A DNA stretch of 64,000 bases from Hofstenia miamia. Taxonomy: Eukaryota > Xenacoelomorpha > Acoela > Hofsteniidae. Position numbers and translations under genes: made by a program. The notes under the pieces were generated by a model. That model was given only the letters and a program-made list of their open reading frames with translations, did no database searches and was not told the origin of the DNA. Location: positions 884,774 to 948,773 of the forward strand of contig CABFPE010000053.1 of NCBI GenBank assembly GCA_900660155.1. Direction: 5' to 3'. Shown one piece after another: positions 48,061 through 62,048 of this stretch (positions are counted from its first letter, which is position 1; each line of letters opens with the position of its first letter).

Positions 48061-49021
48061 ATTTTCATCATAATGTATACAGAATCAGTGTACATATCAA
48101 TCAAGGTATGTTACGTATTTTTATAAGAAATTGCTGATATTATATGCTAAGTATACTTAGTAATAATTTGTCGAAATATACCTGCCCTACATTTCTGCTG
48201 AGTAGAAAAATATGATTAAGTCTACTATCGCAACATATATATGTATTATAACGCAAGTTTTTTTCTATCAGCAAACTAACAACATATACCAAAACCTTAC
48301 AAAATGTAGTAAACTCTGTATGTTTTGAAGATAGTTCATGAATTCAATTCTTGGAATAGCCACTACTTACTGTGGCTTATAATTTAGTAGTACTATCTGA
48401 AAAGTGATAGTGGGTACGATTTTCAAACACGTTTCCCACATTACTCTAGACTTCCAACTAATCACGTAATTATACTTTCTACTTATTTTCTTAAGTGTGG
48501 ATAATTCGAACTACATGCATTTACATTGGAAAAGTTTTTACACAAAATTTCCCTCAAAATTTATTAAATTAATATTTTGTTAAACGAATCCTACTTACTA
48601 GAGGAAAGCACTAGATATTCAAATTTACTTTAGCAAATATTCTATGAAATTTATAAATGATTGGGTTGAATAAACCAAAAAACGCCAAAAATCATAAAAT
48701 AATTTTCATATTGTATCTATAAAGTTTGGCTGCCACAGTAAATATTTTATTTCGTAATTCACTTAAAGTAAATAAAAAATTTGCAAAAAAGCCATCTTAC
48801 GCAATTATTCAAGTTTCACACCTTTTTGAATGCGTTTTGCTGCATCCATCAAACAATTTAACTAACCTTTCAATGAATGTATGGAGTTATTCAGAAAATA
48901 TTACCGAATATTTGAAGGGTTAAATTTGGAAATGAATATTTTGTAAAAATTTTCACAACGTCTATGATCCCATCAAACGTTAAGGAAAGAGAATCCCAAA
49001 TCACTAGTGCTAAAATGATTG

Positions 49022-49029
<8 letters not shown>

Positions 49030-49076
<47 letters not shown>
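49030..49076. repeat. (AT)n microsatellite
   Basis: Pure TA dinucleotides in the right-arm-only insert. Confidence 0.9.
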
Positions 49077-49080
<4 letters not shown>

Positions 49081-49507
49081 AGTTAAATGATTTAATGCAG
49101 TCACAATCCAACATTAATTTTTAAGTTTTTTTCTTAATTCTATTGAAACTATCGCAAAACAGGATTTTTATGATATTTCAGCTACAAATATTACCTAATT
49201 TCAAAAAACAAAAATATTTCTTCTTATGATTGTATGATTTCTAATTTAACTGCACCGCAGATCTGTAAACCATCTAATTTTTAGCAGACTGTAAAATAGG
49301 TCAACACAATTGATATTATTTCTATGAATTTTGCTTGTCCTAAATCTATTTATTAGTGAAGAATTACCTAGTTTCTCAATTAATGTGGACTCTTTTAAAT
49401 AGACTACGTTCTAATATTTTCTGTTATATGACAACTTCCATATCATTGAAAAAATATAGATTTTTCCTCGAAAATTCCATTTTTATATCAAGTTTTTTTA
49501 GAATGTG

Positions 49508-49616
49508 TTATCCGGTTAATTCTGGTAAGCAAGTAAAATTTACCGGATACCGGATCTCCGGATCCGTTTGTATAATTGATGATTTTTTCGGATACCGGAG
49601 TCCGGCCCATTCCTAA
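49508..49616. mobile_element. solitary hAT-type terminus
   Basis: On the minus strand the sequence from 49616 reads TAGGAATGGGCCGGACTCCG, then repeated CCGGTATCCG words. This is the usual build of a hAT end with subterminal repeats. No partner end was found. Confidence 0.45.
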
Positions 49617-50432
49617 TATGCAGCGTATATATAAACTCTTGTTAAATATTCAAATGCATCAAAGGGGCGCACTTTTTAAATACATATTTTATGTTCAACA
49701 AAAAACCAAATAAATTAATGTAAGACGCGTAAGAAAAAAAAATTGGGAAAATGCATTTACTAAAAATATCTGTAAGAAATTAAGCATATATATTAGAGTA
49801 CTCTAAAATATAGAAACACTTTAAACTGCACAGCAGTTAAAATTGTGGACTTTCTAATTCACTAAACACTTAAGTACCAAAAACATGCAAAAACAGTAAT
49901 TCTATTGTATTCATGAAATTTCCAGTTTAAATCCTATCTTACATGACTACAGGAAATTTTTGGCTGAATGCTAAAATTATTAGTTGAATTTGATTAGGTG
50001 TTTTATAGGCATCATACAATTTAACTCTTACTTTTTTATGTACTGATGCAGAATTACACCAACTTCTTCTAGTTAGAGTTTTTGAATTCTTAATTTGTGC
50101 TTTTTACCATACCTTTAATTTACAATTTTTTTAGAAAAAAATGTTGCATATTTCTATGTGTCCCTTTAAACGAGTTTTAGCTTTGACTACAAACATCATT
50201 GAGGATTGCTAGAAAACTGATGTTGTCTGAAATCTAGTATAAAATGAAGACTATTCAACAAGCTTATCCCGAATTTAAAAAAGAAGCATCACTTTGAAAT
50301 GTATTTTAGAGCATAGAGATGACTCCTAGGCCTAAGGTAAATTTTGTTTCCTCATGCGGGGGTTTCGGTTGAAATTTAAAATGGTATGTGTTTAATTCAA
50401 TAACATATTTGCTATTTTATAATGTTTACAAC
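49617..50432. other. no gene recognised
   Basis: AT-rich DNA between the solitary hAT end and the complete hAT element. Confidence 0.45.
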
Positions 50433-50440
50433 ATATCAAT

Positions 50441-51975
50441 TAGGGCCCTGCGAATACTCGAAATCGAATCCGAATCTATGTTGGATTCGAATTCGGATTC
50501 GGAACCGCGGGTTCAAAAATTCGAATCTTGGTACAATGGCCACTTGTTTAAATGAGATATGCAAAGATGTTTATTACAAAATAAATGCAAAATACGACGT
50601 GTTGTTTGTTTGAAGTTAATAATCTGCTTGTTATGTATGATTAGCATACTTTTAATATTAATTTTACTTTTAGTGCTTTCCATAGCATCATTGTTCTTAT
50701 AATTAGCTGACATCCGCTATACATGCATATTTCGACACAACAGCACAGGACAACTAGAAATGCAAGTACAGGCACAACGTCGAATCTTTAGAAGCACCTG
50801 GAAACATTCCATGCAAAACTTTTTCGTGAAGCCAATACAACGCGAAAGAGAGATAAAAAGGCGAAGACACTGAATAAAGAGAGCATCGGTTCTTCATCTG
50901 ATGTAACATAACTCATAAATTCTTAGCTTGGATAAAAACTAATCTGTCTGCTGTTGGATGCGCATTGCAAGAAAATAACCGAACAGTGGCAAACCACCAG
51001 AGCCTATATCATCTGCACTTCTTGCTCAGTTACTGTATGTCCTCTTTTAAAAGCCTTGGCAGATGTGACCGAGATCCTTAGTGCAGAAAAAAGCGTCAGC
51101 ATTAACATTAGCTTGGTTTTACTTTCAATTAAACATTTGCAGTTGGAAATCAATTCGCTACCAGCTGTTGGAGTAAAAAAATTGCTCGGTAATGTTGAAA
51201 AATATTTCAGTTCCGATTTGCAGTAGCCACTACTGTACGCAACTACTCTTTTAGACCCAAGATGTAAAGACAGTTTTTTTGCTGATGATGAACAGGTGGC
51301 TTGCATTGATGCTGCTAAGGATATGATTCAATCATCATTTGCCAGATTCAATACAAGGCCGGCTTGGAATCCGAAATCATTAGCATTGAATCGCATGCAT
51401 CAACGTTAGCTTCTTCTGCAAATGCAACAGCTTCGAAGCCTATCCTATCAGTTCTTTCCAAACATGCTACTATAAAAATCCATTCGACAATGAAATTGAA
51501 CTTTATCTAATTACTCCCGTATTGCCCGACGGCGAGAAGCCCTTAGGATTTTGAAGCAAGAATAAGAAAGTGTTCCGTGTTTTGTCAAAAGCTTCTGCTG
51601 TAATTCTGCCACTTCAGGCAACCAACACGGCATCAAAGCGAACTGCAGCTGTTGTCATATCATTGTCACAGACTTGCGCAAGTCGTTGACTAACATCAAT
51701 ACGGAAGCACTGATCTGGGCTAGGCACAACAAAGACTTCCTTTTTTGATGTTTTTAAAATATTAGAATTTTTTTTATGGATATTTGACTTTTTGATTATA
51801 CATTTTGTTTTTTTATTTTTGTATGAAAAAAAACTGAATTATTTTTGCGTAGTTTAATTTGACTTTGGACTACTACTGCACTTAGCAAATTGGATTCGAA
51901 TTCGGATTTGCGAATCCTTTGCCTGAATATTCGCATTCGAATTCGAAATTAAAAAAGTGGATTCGCAGAGCCCTA
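50441..51975 (+). mobile_element. hAT transposon, right arm only
   Basis: The exact 8-bp duplication ATATCAAT lies at 50433-50440 and 51976-51983. The ends are TAGGGCCCTGCGAATACTCG and TAGGGCTCTGCGAATCCACT (inverted). Subterminal GAATCCGAATTCG words occur at both sides. 1535 bp long, with a decayed transposase inside. Confidence 0.92.
50930..51750 (+). pseudogene. hAT transposase C-terminal half, broken
   Basis: A 90-codon frame (50954-51226) has VCPLLKALADVTEILSAEKS, normal for the region before the last catalytic block of hAT transposases. Then LLDPRCKDSFFADDEQ at 51247-51294 matches the LLDPRFK motif. Across frame breaks, RTFSCCGIIV-like and TNINTEALIWARHNKDFLF wording at 51640-51740 is the dimerisation domain. 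The N-terminal half is missing. Confidence 0.7.
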
Positions 51976-52254
51976 ATATCAATAACTTTGATCTTCGTGA
52001 TGTTTAGGAAATTGGAATTTTGGAACTGACTTTTCGATATATAGGCAAAAATGAATTTGCATATTTGTAGATTCAGAACATAAGCTAGAACTAATGAAAA
52101 TACCGTTCAAGCTCAACTGTTTGAAATTGTTTAATGTTTGTAAATTTATGTACATATTTTTAAAGAATATTATCAGTATAATTTGAAAATTTTCTATAAA
52201 TTACATGTAGATAGCAAATATGATACACTTAAGAAAAATTGAGCTGGTGACAAC

Positions 52255-52460
52255 TATACACATTGGGTGCGTTCGCGATCGCAAACCGGCACAACTGAAT
52301 AGTTGGCTTTCAGTTGTCAACGTATTCGCGATAGCATTCCGTTGTTTACCAACCTATTCGCGCAATCCACCGGTTTTGCACTCAGCGTCAACTGGAGCAT
52401 TCGCGCAATCCACCGGTTTGCAAAATCAGTGTGCACGAAACGCCAACTGATTCGCTTTTT
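52255..52460. repeat. GC-rich repeat tract of unknown class
   Basis: ATTCGCGCAATCCACCGGTT occurs at 52356 and 52399, 43 bp apart; GTTCGCGATCGCAAACCGG and ATTCGCGATAGCATTCCG are looser relatives. It stands out in AT-rich DNA. Perhaps the end of a MITE. Confidence 0.45.
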
Positions 52461-53280
52461 AGTTGGGTTTGGCTGAAATCAATTAAATTTTATAAAAAGT
52501 CAAAAATTGAAGAATTATTTGACATATGTAAATTTATAACACCCCATCTATTTGCATAACCTTGAATAATTAGCTAAGGAAACAGAAAATTTCAATTTTA
52601 ACGAGGGATTGGTATAATAATACATTTTTAAAAATATAAATATATCAATCTGTTTTTTATCTAACATATCATGATATTTTTGATATTTCTGATATTTTAA
52701 TAGTACAGTAATATAGATGTTCGTAAAATTTGTATTTTATCAAACCTATTTATCAATATTTTTTCAAAGTAACCTATAGATTTGAGTTTGGCTGCTGTAT
52801 TTTTTGGTTAATAACATTGTTTTGTACTCCTCTAAACAGATTTGTCAACGAGCCGAGCTTGGAGCACAGTCGTTGATATACAACGAGCCCAAAACGAATC
52901 TATTTTAGACAAAGCAAATTTATAGTGCTGCTTGTAAATTTGATTATGCAGATTCTTCTTATTTTTTCATTCAGTATGCCTTTCTTATAATCTTATTTAA
53001 GAAATGTTTATTAAATAATAGGAAGATCTATGTAAAAAATTCTTTGAGCCCAATATTTTTAAAAAATATATTGAGCTAAAACGAGCGTCATTCAATGATT
53101 TTATGTAGCTAGCCGAGCCGAACCTAATTAATTAATTTTAATACAAACTTCGAGATTCCATTGAAGTAGCATTGTAAATCACTTACCAAAGTGTACAGTT
53201 CCGGGTTATATTTACCAGAGATCGGAGTATTTATTATAAATTGGATTAAAGTGATATTGGTTGAATGGCCCTGTTGCCTA

Positions 53281-53283
<3 letters not shown>
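52461..53283. other. no gene; possible MITE remnant
   Basis: AT-rich, with scattered CGAGCC/GAGCCGAGC words at 52845-53115 that look like a worn hAT-type terminus. No clear pair of ends. Confidence 0.35.

Positions 53284-53332
<49 letters not shown>
53284..53332. repeat. (AT)n microsatellite, right breakpoint of arm homology
   Basis: Counterpart of 20688-20736. Arm homology resumes here with mirror sum 74021. Confidence 0.9.
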
Positions 53333-53337
<5 letters not shown>

Positions 53338-53340
53338 ACA

Positions 53341-53661
53341 TACATTTACAGGCTTGGGATACAAAATGTCAGAATATCTACAAGGCGCTGAATACAAAAA
53401 AATATATACGGGCGCTAGATGCTATGGCGGAGGGCGCTGGATACAGGTCAAAAAATTTTTTTGAAAAAACTTGAAACTCATACATAAGAAATTAGACCAC
53501 TTTTCCGAGTGTGCAATGTAAAAATATATGTATAAAAGAATTATTTTGGCATTGCATCAAAGAGGGCGCTGATACTATGGAAAATCGGAAAGTGCAGGCG
53601 GTGGATACAAATTCCATAGTATCTAGAGTCCGTATATATATATATGGGCGCTCTGGTATCT
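53341..53661. repeat. GGCGCTGGATAC motif tract, right-arm copy
   Basis: Mirror of 20360-20680, including the GATACTATGGAA hairpin. Confidence 0.45.
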
Positions 53662-53745
53662 GATATATATGAAGAGCATTATTTAACGAAATTAAGCATA
53701 GAAACTGCATTTTTACATGAAATATGTGTAAAAATAATAGATTAC

Positions 53746-56061
53746 CCCGGAAGTTTCAAAGATGACAGATGAGGTATATTTGTTCAGTACGTCTATAGAT
53801 TCCGCAATTACCTCTATATCACCGGTTTTCATAGAGGGATTCTGGTGAGCATTCGCACGTTGCTGCACCTTACCGCTGATAGAGAGTACAGAATTAAGGG
53901 GAAGTTCTAACACTGATTCGAGCAACTGCATATTCTGTAATTCTGATGAAAATGTGACCTAAACTAAAAAATATCAAATTGGATAGCTTGTAACAAAAAA
54001 TAAGAAAAGGCAATCAATTATCACAACCAACTATTATATCAAGATCTCCTTTCCATTTTATACAGGTTTGAAGCGGACGTAAGTATTTTTTTTGCCAAAA
54101 TTTGAAGTCACAATTTTCTTCACTACAAAACAAATCTCAATTCGTCAAGATTTTTTGGAATTTTCTCTCAATGTTATGTTTCATGATCAACCAAAGATCA
54201 TCAATCGCAAATTTTTTTGCTAATGATTTTCTGCAGGACGTCCGCTTTTTACTTTTCTTATCATTGTAAAGCCAATAAAAAGTTGACGTAGGCCATTCAG
54301 CTAACTGTTGCAAAGTGTTTGTGTTCTTTCATTTGTGTACATTAATTTCAAGCAGGCGTGCCTCTTGTTCAATTTCCAACAACAACCGAATAAAACGGAA
54401 AAACGCAATGAACAACACGTTGATAATTAGTTAAAGTCTGAGCTTTTATGCGTCTTCAATACATGTTATAACCACTAAACACCAAAATATCGATAGTGAA
54501 CTTGTACCTTGCCCTTAAAAAGCATTGATTCTCAATTTTTGTTAAAAGCTATAGAAGAAAACAAATTTACAAATCATGTAATATTTAAAGTTCATATTTC
54601 CTAAAATAAATAGCACTTTAAAATAATTGCAACGAGTAATCTCAATTTTCAATAAGATTTGCTTCTCTTCGGCTCAAATTTAGGCAACTAAATACGAATT
54701 TCATCATAAAGAAAGCACTGCTACAATTGACATTTGAAAATTGGTAGCTTCCAATGCATTTAGCAAACACTATTATATTCACAGTGTCTTAGGAAGTGTG
54801 AGACGTCATCAAAATTGAAATCAGAAAAAGCGCTCTACCCCCAAGAGAAGTTGACTGAGCACAAGTGGCCTTTATCAAGATTTGGTTCAATTCTTTTTTT
54901 GACACTTAACAACTCCAATCGCATCCCAACATTAGAATAATTTTTGAAATTTGTTTAAAGTGACGACCTTTACAAAAGTAAATAACAAAATAGATTTTCG
55001 ATACACATTTATACCCAAAATTCTCACTCTGCAAAAACTAAAAATAGAGCTATCACTCTTTTAGGGTAATATATTAAGATTGGTTTAATCAAATTGCAAC
55101 CCTTAAGAAGCACAAACGATTATTTATCAGCACATGTTTGAGTCTTGAGAATATGTTTATTTCCCAGAAATAATTGCCAAATGAAGTTTGTTTAAATATT
55201 TTTTAGGAAATAGCAGGAGAGTATTTTTGTATTTATTAAATAAAATTTGAAAAAATATGTAAGAGCGTTTTCTTCAACTTGCCACTAACAACAAATTCAT
55301 CTAAATACATTCTCTGCAGTACAACGTGTTCGTTAGTTAAAAATTAGCCATTTATATTGGCAATATGACACAATTTCCGCATTTTTGCCAAATTTTATCC
55401 AATTCTACATGTATAAAATCTGGGCTGGGCTTGTTTAACAATGCAAATTTTAACTAATAATAGTTGCCCTTGATATGCATAGAAGAATGTCAGGTCTGTT
55501 CTTAGATTTACAAAAATTCTTTTAAAATAACTAGTATATGAACCACCGGTTGAAACAGAGTTTCATATCAATCTCTTTATAGATCACTCCGAGAAATGTG
55601 AATGCATAACGCACGTAGAATATCACTATATTAAGAAACACATAAAGTATTATTTGACATTATAAAGAAATAAAGACTGGTTTTGGAAAAAAAAGTATTG
55701 TTAGTTTGCGTTAACAAAGAGCATTGTATTTTTGCGAAGTGCTTAGATAATACATTGTATTTAAAAGTAAATGTTTATAGCAAGGAATTAACCAATATAA
55801 TTTGTTAATATCTGAACAACATTTACGAATACATTACGCTATTTGTAACCAATTCGATATTAAACGATGTATTAAAAAACTTGTCTTCACCTGAACATCC
55901 CCGCTCCAATCGTGCAGTAGAAGGAAACGGTGGTGTTTATTAATTGATCTGTTGGCAGTCAGCCATCCCATTAGGGTAACGTTTTGACCAATGAAACGTG
56001 AAGTTTGACCACAGAGAGTCGTGCGACCAAACGAAGTGCGCATTGCATCTAAATTGCATAC
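53746..56061 (-). CDS. DARS2: DARS2 N-terminal exons, right-arm copy
   Basis: Exons at 55891-56061 and 53746-53958 on the minus strand are identical in translation to the left-arm exons at 17960-18130 and 20063-20275. Here too nothing of the catalytic domain follows: the sequence runs into the (AT)n breakpoint and the right-only insert. Confidence 0.82.
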
Positions 56062-56143
56062 CTAAACAGATTTAAAATAATCCGAAGAAAAAAATTATGT
56101 ACACTGTTTCAATCCTAATATTTTAAAACTTGGTTTTGCTTAA

Positions 56144-59100
56144 GGGGGGAGTATAATAATTCAATGAATTTTTTTGAATTTATTTTTCCCTCAAAAAGTG
56201 TTTTCTATTCAGAGATATTTTACATTAATACAACAATCAATGCTGTATGATTATATAACACACATCCTTATTTGTAATGTCAGGATATTTTGACAGACAT
56301 AGTAGCCTTTATTATTATAAACAATTTGATAAATAAATTTCCGAGATCACTAATAGAATTTGTATGAAAAATTTAAAGAAATGATGATTAATTGCATTCT
56401 CTAGAGAAAATGTTAAAAATAAACTTTGTTGTCAATATAATTTGACATTTAATTACAAACTAAACTAATTTCTATAATTGGTCTTGAGATGCGCTGTTAT
56501 ATATAAATAATGTAGATATTGTTTTTAATTTTATCAAGTTTTTTTTAAAATTCAAGGTCTATTTTGCTATATTTTCTTATGTTGTCAACATATGTTGACA
56601 TTTCTGAATAAACGTTAACTTAATCTTTGAAAAACACTTTTTTCATAATTTGACGGAGTAAATTTTATAAATATTGTTATGGAAAATGTTTAGTATAACT
56701 TACGTGACTGCATTAATAGTTTTATCATGCATATATGTCAATAGATTTTGACAGAAATGCAACAAATTCAGACATTATGTTAAAAGTTCAGTCACATTAT
56801 ACATGTGGTTTATGAAAGTATTTTAAACAATGAAAGTTACAGAAGCGTAGGTGTATCTTGCAGTTTATGAATGCCATCATTCTTGATTGTCAATAAATTA
56901 AAAAAGTTTTTTATACTAGGTCATGCCAACAACAGTTTTTGTACATTTTGAGAGGAATAACAAAATTGAACGTGTTTCATTCAAAGACGTAGAATTTGAT
57001 TCGTTTGCTGATTTAAAAGCAAAATGGTGATATAGTAATGACAACTGCATTATTCGAGAATCTAGCAAAGCAGAAGCAATTGTGAAATGGGAAAATGGGG
57101 ATATACATAAAGTGAAAACAAAAGACTTGGAATTGTATGATAATCAGTTATTGGAAGACGTGTCACTTGGGGAAAAAGCTGGCGTGAAGTTGTAGTGGGT
57201 GATCCTAAACATTATTTGACACTACAGAATCAGTTGGCTCTTTTGAAAACTATGTCAATGACGTTTGTGAAATCATTGAAGCAAATCAATCAGTTGAAAA
57301 TATAAATGAGAGCACAATCAGTAGCATTGGTGTGCAAACAGATTCCCAACCTTTTAGAAGACAAATGTCCTTATGGCTCACCTCTTCGAGCACAAGGTCA
57401 TCGGTTGGATACAAAAGATGGTCATTTTCCAGGAGTATCCACAACGCGTGACTGTAATGTTTGTTGTTTGTAGCGATAGAAGCTTAGGAAAGGAATTTCG
57501 TAACCTCACACAATATTGTTGTGATACTTGCATTAAAAAGCCAGCTTTGCATCCACAAAAATGCTTCAAGATTTACCTTACGGAGAAAAATTTTAAATGG
57601 CCTACCAAGAAAATATGTAACACACAGAACTAATTTTTAAGTACATTTTACATTTGTAGCTTTCATAAATCAATATACTTTTATTATTTTTTGAGATTGC
57701 TTTATTTAGTATGTTTATTAAATACTTTCTAATGTAGTAATATCCTTTAGATTTTTTTGAATCTGAATGCCACGGTGAAAGAAAACAAGTTTTTTAGAGG
57801 ACAACAGCAAACGCTTGAAATAATCAATCGTGAAAAACTGGTAAATGTAATTAAAGTAAATCATCAAGCGAAGTACAAGTATAAGCCAGATAATAAATTT
57901 GTATATAGTGGATACGCACTTACAATCGAGATATCATGCAGAAAGTGTCGATTTTCATTTGTTTTTTGAAACAACTGGTAAACGAGAATCTTAGGAAGAG
58001 GACGACAGGCGTCGGACATAAATTTAAGAGCTGTTTATGGCTTGTCTCACCATTTGATGTGGAAGAAGTGTTGCGGATAGTTTCTCCAGAATAATGAACT
58101 TGCCTACACCCGTGGAAAAGCGAGCTTGGAATTTGCATGTAAAACGAATTATGCCTGTTGCTAAAGCAGTTGCCAAGGAGTCTATGAAAAATGATATAGC
58201 GTTAGAAAGCGAAAAATGCATAAACATAAGCTACGATGGTACTTGGATGAAGCGAGACCACACATCTTTGTATGGACTTGGTTTTATTGTATCTAATGAT
58301 AGTGGTAAAATATTAGACTATGATATTGCTTCCAAATATTGTTATAAATGTGATAAAAAAGTAGACGATCGTGACTGCGACAAAAACTTTGAGGGCTCCA
58401 CTGGATCAATGGAAGCGTACATTGCTGTAAAACTGTTTTCAAGATCTATTCAATCCTATGATGTTGTTTACAAAAACATGATTTCAGATGGAGACAGTTC
58501 TGTTATGAGTGCGATTGAAAACGCTAATCCTTACAAAGATATTGGCGTCAAAGTTTGCAAATTAGAGTGTATTAATTACGTATCAAAACGACTTTATGCT
58601 GGATTGGACAAAATTCTAATTTCAATGATGAGTTGGAAGAATCAGAAATAATTGAAAACATTCAAGAAAGCATACTAGCAACTGTTTTCCACTAAACTAA
58701 ATTGGATTGTGAAGCAGATTCTCATAAGTTATGCAAGTCTAGCTAGTGTAAATTTCTCCACAATTCCCAAGCTCCTCGCCCAACATCTAAGTATTTTCTT
58801 CTTCCAAGTGATCACGACTATATTTTACCTTTGGCTATCAAAAAGTGACTTAATACGAAGATGTATTCCTGGAATGGCACAAAACCGAAATGAATCGATC
58901 CATTCACGTTTGTGGCAAATTTGTTCAAAAAGTAGTTTTGTTGTTGCAGAATATCACATTTGTGGCGATTTTGAAAAACAAATTTTGAATTTTGAATAAA
59001 CTAGGTTTAGGCGTAGACAATCGCTTTGAAAATCGCTCTTCTAAAAAGAATATTGAGAGAGAAAAGAAGTCTACACCAAAAAAACGTAAAAACAAAAATG

Positions 59101-59952
59101 TTAAGGCTGATGAAAACAACTATTCTGCGGGGTGCTTTTGATATTATATATTTGTCAATATTTATTGACAGCATATGTATTCATTTATTCACAAGCAAAT
59201 GGTTAAAAAGCAATTCTCTTTAAATAATAATTAAATGTTTTAAAAACTATTCATTTAATTTAACAAGTTTGTTACATTTAGTTAATGAATTTTCATGTTA
59301 GCATTCTACTGTCAATATATTTTGACAATTGTGATCAAAATTTAATAGGATTATAATTAGCTTAGAAATTTTGAAAACACACAAAATTTATGCACTATTC
59401 ACTATCAATATTAATATGTATGAAAGATAATTAGTTTGTTTGGGCACTGTAATTTAAAAACCTTCTTTAAAATTCAGTTTTATTGCATTTATAATACTAG
59501 TATTCTTTAAATATATATGTTAGATGCTAGAAAATTGGTCAGAATGTTGAAATTAAATAAATCTTCAAAATTTATGGAATGAAAAAATTAATTTATAGAT
59601 TCTAAATTTTTTATTTAATTTTTTTTATTATTTTTGAAATTTTATTAAATAAATTTAAGAAAATAATACTAAAAATAAAAAATTTAATTCATACATTTTT
59701 AAACTATAGCAATTAAGTAAATAATGCTATGAAAATAAATGAAATTGTTTAGAAATCCATGAAGAAGTAGCATTTTTTTTTTCATTATCAATTAAAAAAT
59801 AATTATTTTCAATATATTTAATAATGATTTTTTCTAAAATATTTATTTTAAGCATGCTTTTCAAAATTTATTTGGAATTTTGTTTTTTACTATTAATTTT
59901 TTTAAGATATTAACTATTTATTTCTGTCGATTGCATTTATTATACTCCACCC
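56144..59952 (+). mobile_element. TTAA-flanked Mutator-like transposon, right-arm copy
   Basis: Reverse complement of 14069-17877, with all the 18-bp palindromes. The phased array falls at 56278-56753 with a half-site further in, and the pair at 59153-59327. The transposase relic is on the plus strand (about 56921-59141), with its main 185-codon block at 58094-58651. Confidence 0.82.
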
Positions 59953-60008
59953 TTAAATAAAAAAATTAAACTATAGATTGTGGACTAGCATTTGCTAAAC
60001 GTCGTAAT

Positions 60009-62048
60009 TAGGACTGGGAGCGGTTAATCACAGAGAATTAACCGTAACCGCATAGTTTTAATCGGTTAACCGCCACTTATTTCATTCAAGTGACAGAACA
60101 AAATCATATTTGCAGTTTCAGGCAAAAAGGTCATTAAGTTGTCTCTGAAAATGAGACCAAGACGAGAGAAGAGCCGTTATGCAGTGACACTAGTTGCTGG
60201 TACCCCGAGATATTTCCGTAATAGGTGCAAGCCTCGGAAAAGATTCTCATGATCTTGCCACCATTTTAGGGGGTCGATGCCTCTAGACTCAGCCTCCACC
60301 TTTACCTTAATTTCTAGGTAGCTTTCGATTTCTGTTTCATTGTGATCATCATCAACGGGGTTACTTTCAACATCGTAAAGCTTTGGCTTTTTAGGCAGAC
60401 CTGCCTGGTGTGCATCAGGAGATGGCTATCGATTCGTAGCAAAGTTTTGAAGCTCCTCGTAAATAATGCTTCTAACGTTTGCAGACAATGCGGAATGCTC
60501 TTGACTCAGAAATTTAAGTTGTTTAAAACGAGGGTAAAAAAAACTAACATAAATGTGAACGCTGAGTCAGGATAAAAACCATTGCCTTCAGCGCGTGAAC
60601 TCTGTTGAACATTTCTAGATAAACTGTTGATAAAGTAGTTTTCCCTTCTAACAAGTCTGTAACTTCTTGATAGGCAGAAAAAATTGCTGAGAAGTCGTTT
60701 AATGCATTGAATTCTTCCTGACTAAAAGCGCAGCAGTTTTTGATGGTTTTTTGCTCGGCTGATAGAGTCTCCGATGTTTCTGCTGAGGCAAGCAAGCAGG
60801 ACACAGCAGAGTGCAGATTGAGAAAGAATTTGATCATAATCCACTGGGTGTTCCAACGAGTTGATACGGGCATTGCAGCTCTAGTTTCTTGTCTTTTGTG
60901 GCATTACTTGATTTCTGAATTTCCGGAAGGCATCTGCAAGAATCTCAGATTTTTTAATGGTCTTTATCATAACGTGTACTTTGCCAACTACGTTCGCTAC
61001 AGCGCCACACCCCTCTTAAGTGTCTTTTACTACCAGGTCAAGGTAATGCGCACAACAAACAATGTTGCTGCCTCGACTGCTTTGAGCATGTTGGCTGCAT
61101 TATCCACCGTTGCACAAATAAGTTTATGCCATATTTTGCAGACACATCATCAATAATAGCAGACAAGTTTTTACCATTGTGTTGCTCTGTCATTGGAATC
61201 GTTGCAAGGTTGAAGTTCTTGATAGCCCACTCAGAGCTTACAAAGTGTGCATTGACAGTGAGGAAATACTGCATTTTTGTGTTGTTCCAGGCGTCCAATG
61301 AAATAGCAACGGAGTGATGTTCCTGAGCGGATAAATTTTGCAATAGGGTTTCCGTTCTGACTTGAGTTTTCTCGTACAATACTTTCAAATAACTTGCCAC
61401 TGTTTTATGAGTTGGTGCTTGGTAGTTCGGTTCAAGGTAGTTTAACAAGTTTATCATACCTGACTTTTCGCCGAATGATAAAGGAAGTAAATCTTTTGTG
61501 ACACATCGTACAATTTTTTGAGTAACTGTTTCGGCACGATCGGAAGTGCATGCATGGGCGACTCTGAACAGCTCAGGAGTCAATAGTCAGCTTAGGCGTT
61601 GTAGTCACGCTTTTGCCACTTGCATACCTGCGCGTCGTCGTTGGAACTTTTCCACTTTCTTGGAAATGATGAGTGTGTGCAAAGTGATAAATCAGTGACC
61701 CTGTAGCGCCTTTGTGCTAGAACCCCTTTTTCACAACACAAATTGCACACAGCCTTATTTTATGCTTCATAAAATGTTTCCACACCCACGAAGCTTTGCC
61801 TGCTATAACTCTAAAATACAACAATACGTAATGCAAGAAGTGAACACAAGTGGCACCGTAAACAAACACTGGCTGCTACAATAATGGTCGCAGGATATGC
61901 GCATGCTTCTTTTACTCCTGCTCAAGTGTCATATTACTCCAACATATTTACATAGTTAATTATGAGAAGCCTGCCGTTAATAGGTTAATTATTTTTATCC
62001 GGTTAAAGACGGCTTAACCGGTTAACCGGTTATTAGCGCCCAGCCCTA
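60009..62048 (-). mobile_element. hAT transposon, right-arm copy
   Basis: Reverse complement of 11973-14012, flanked by GTCGTAAT on both sides. Transposase blocks lie at 61038-61583 and 60544-60873 on the minus strand. Confidence 0.93.

Larger units (their letters stand above)
47681..53284. other. right-arm-only insert of 5604 bp
   Basis: It sits where the left arm has 20737-26508 and shares no sequence with it. It holds the 5' part of the GPCR exon, a lone hAT end, a hAT element and repeats. 48061-49020 and 49080-49490 show nothing recognisable. Confidence 0.8.

Noticed and set aside
53124-53474. Overlapping frames full of alternating Ile-Tyr
   Set aside because: They are translations of the (AT)n microsatellite, not proteins.
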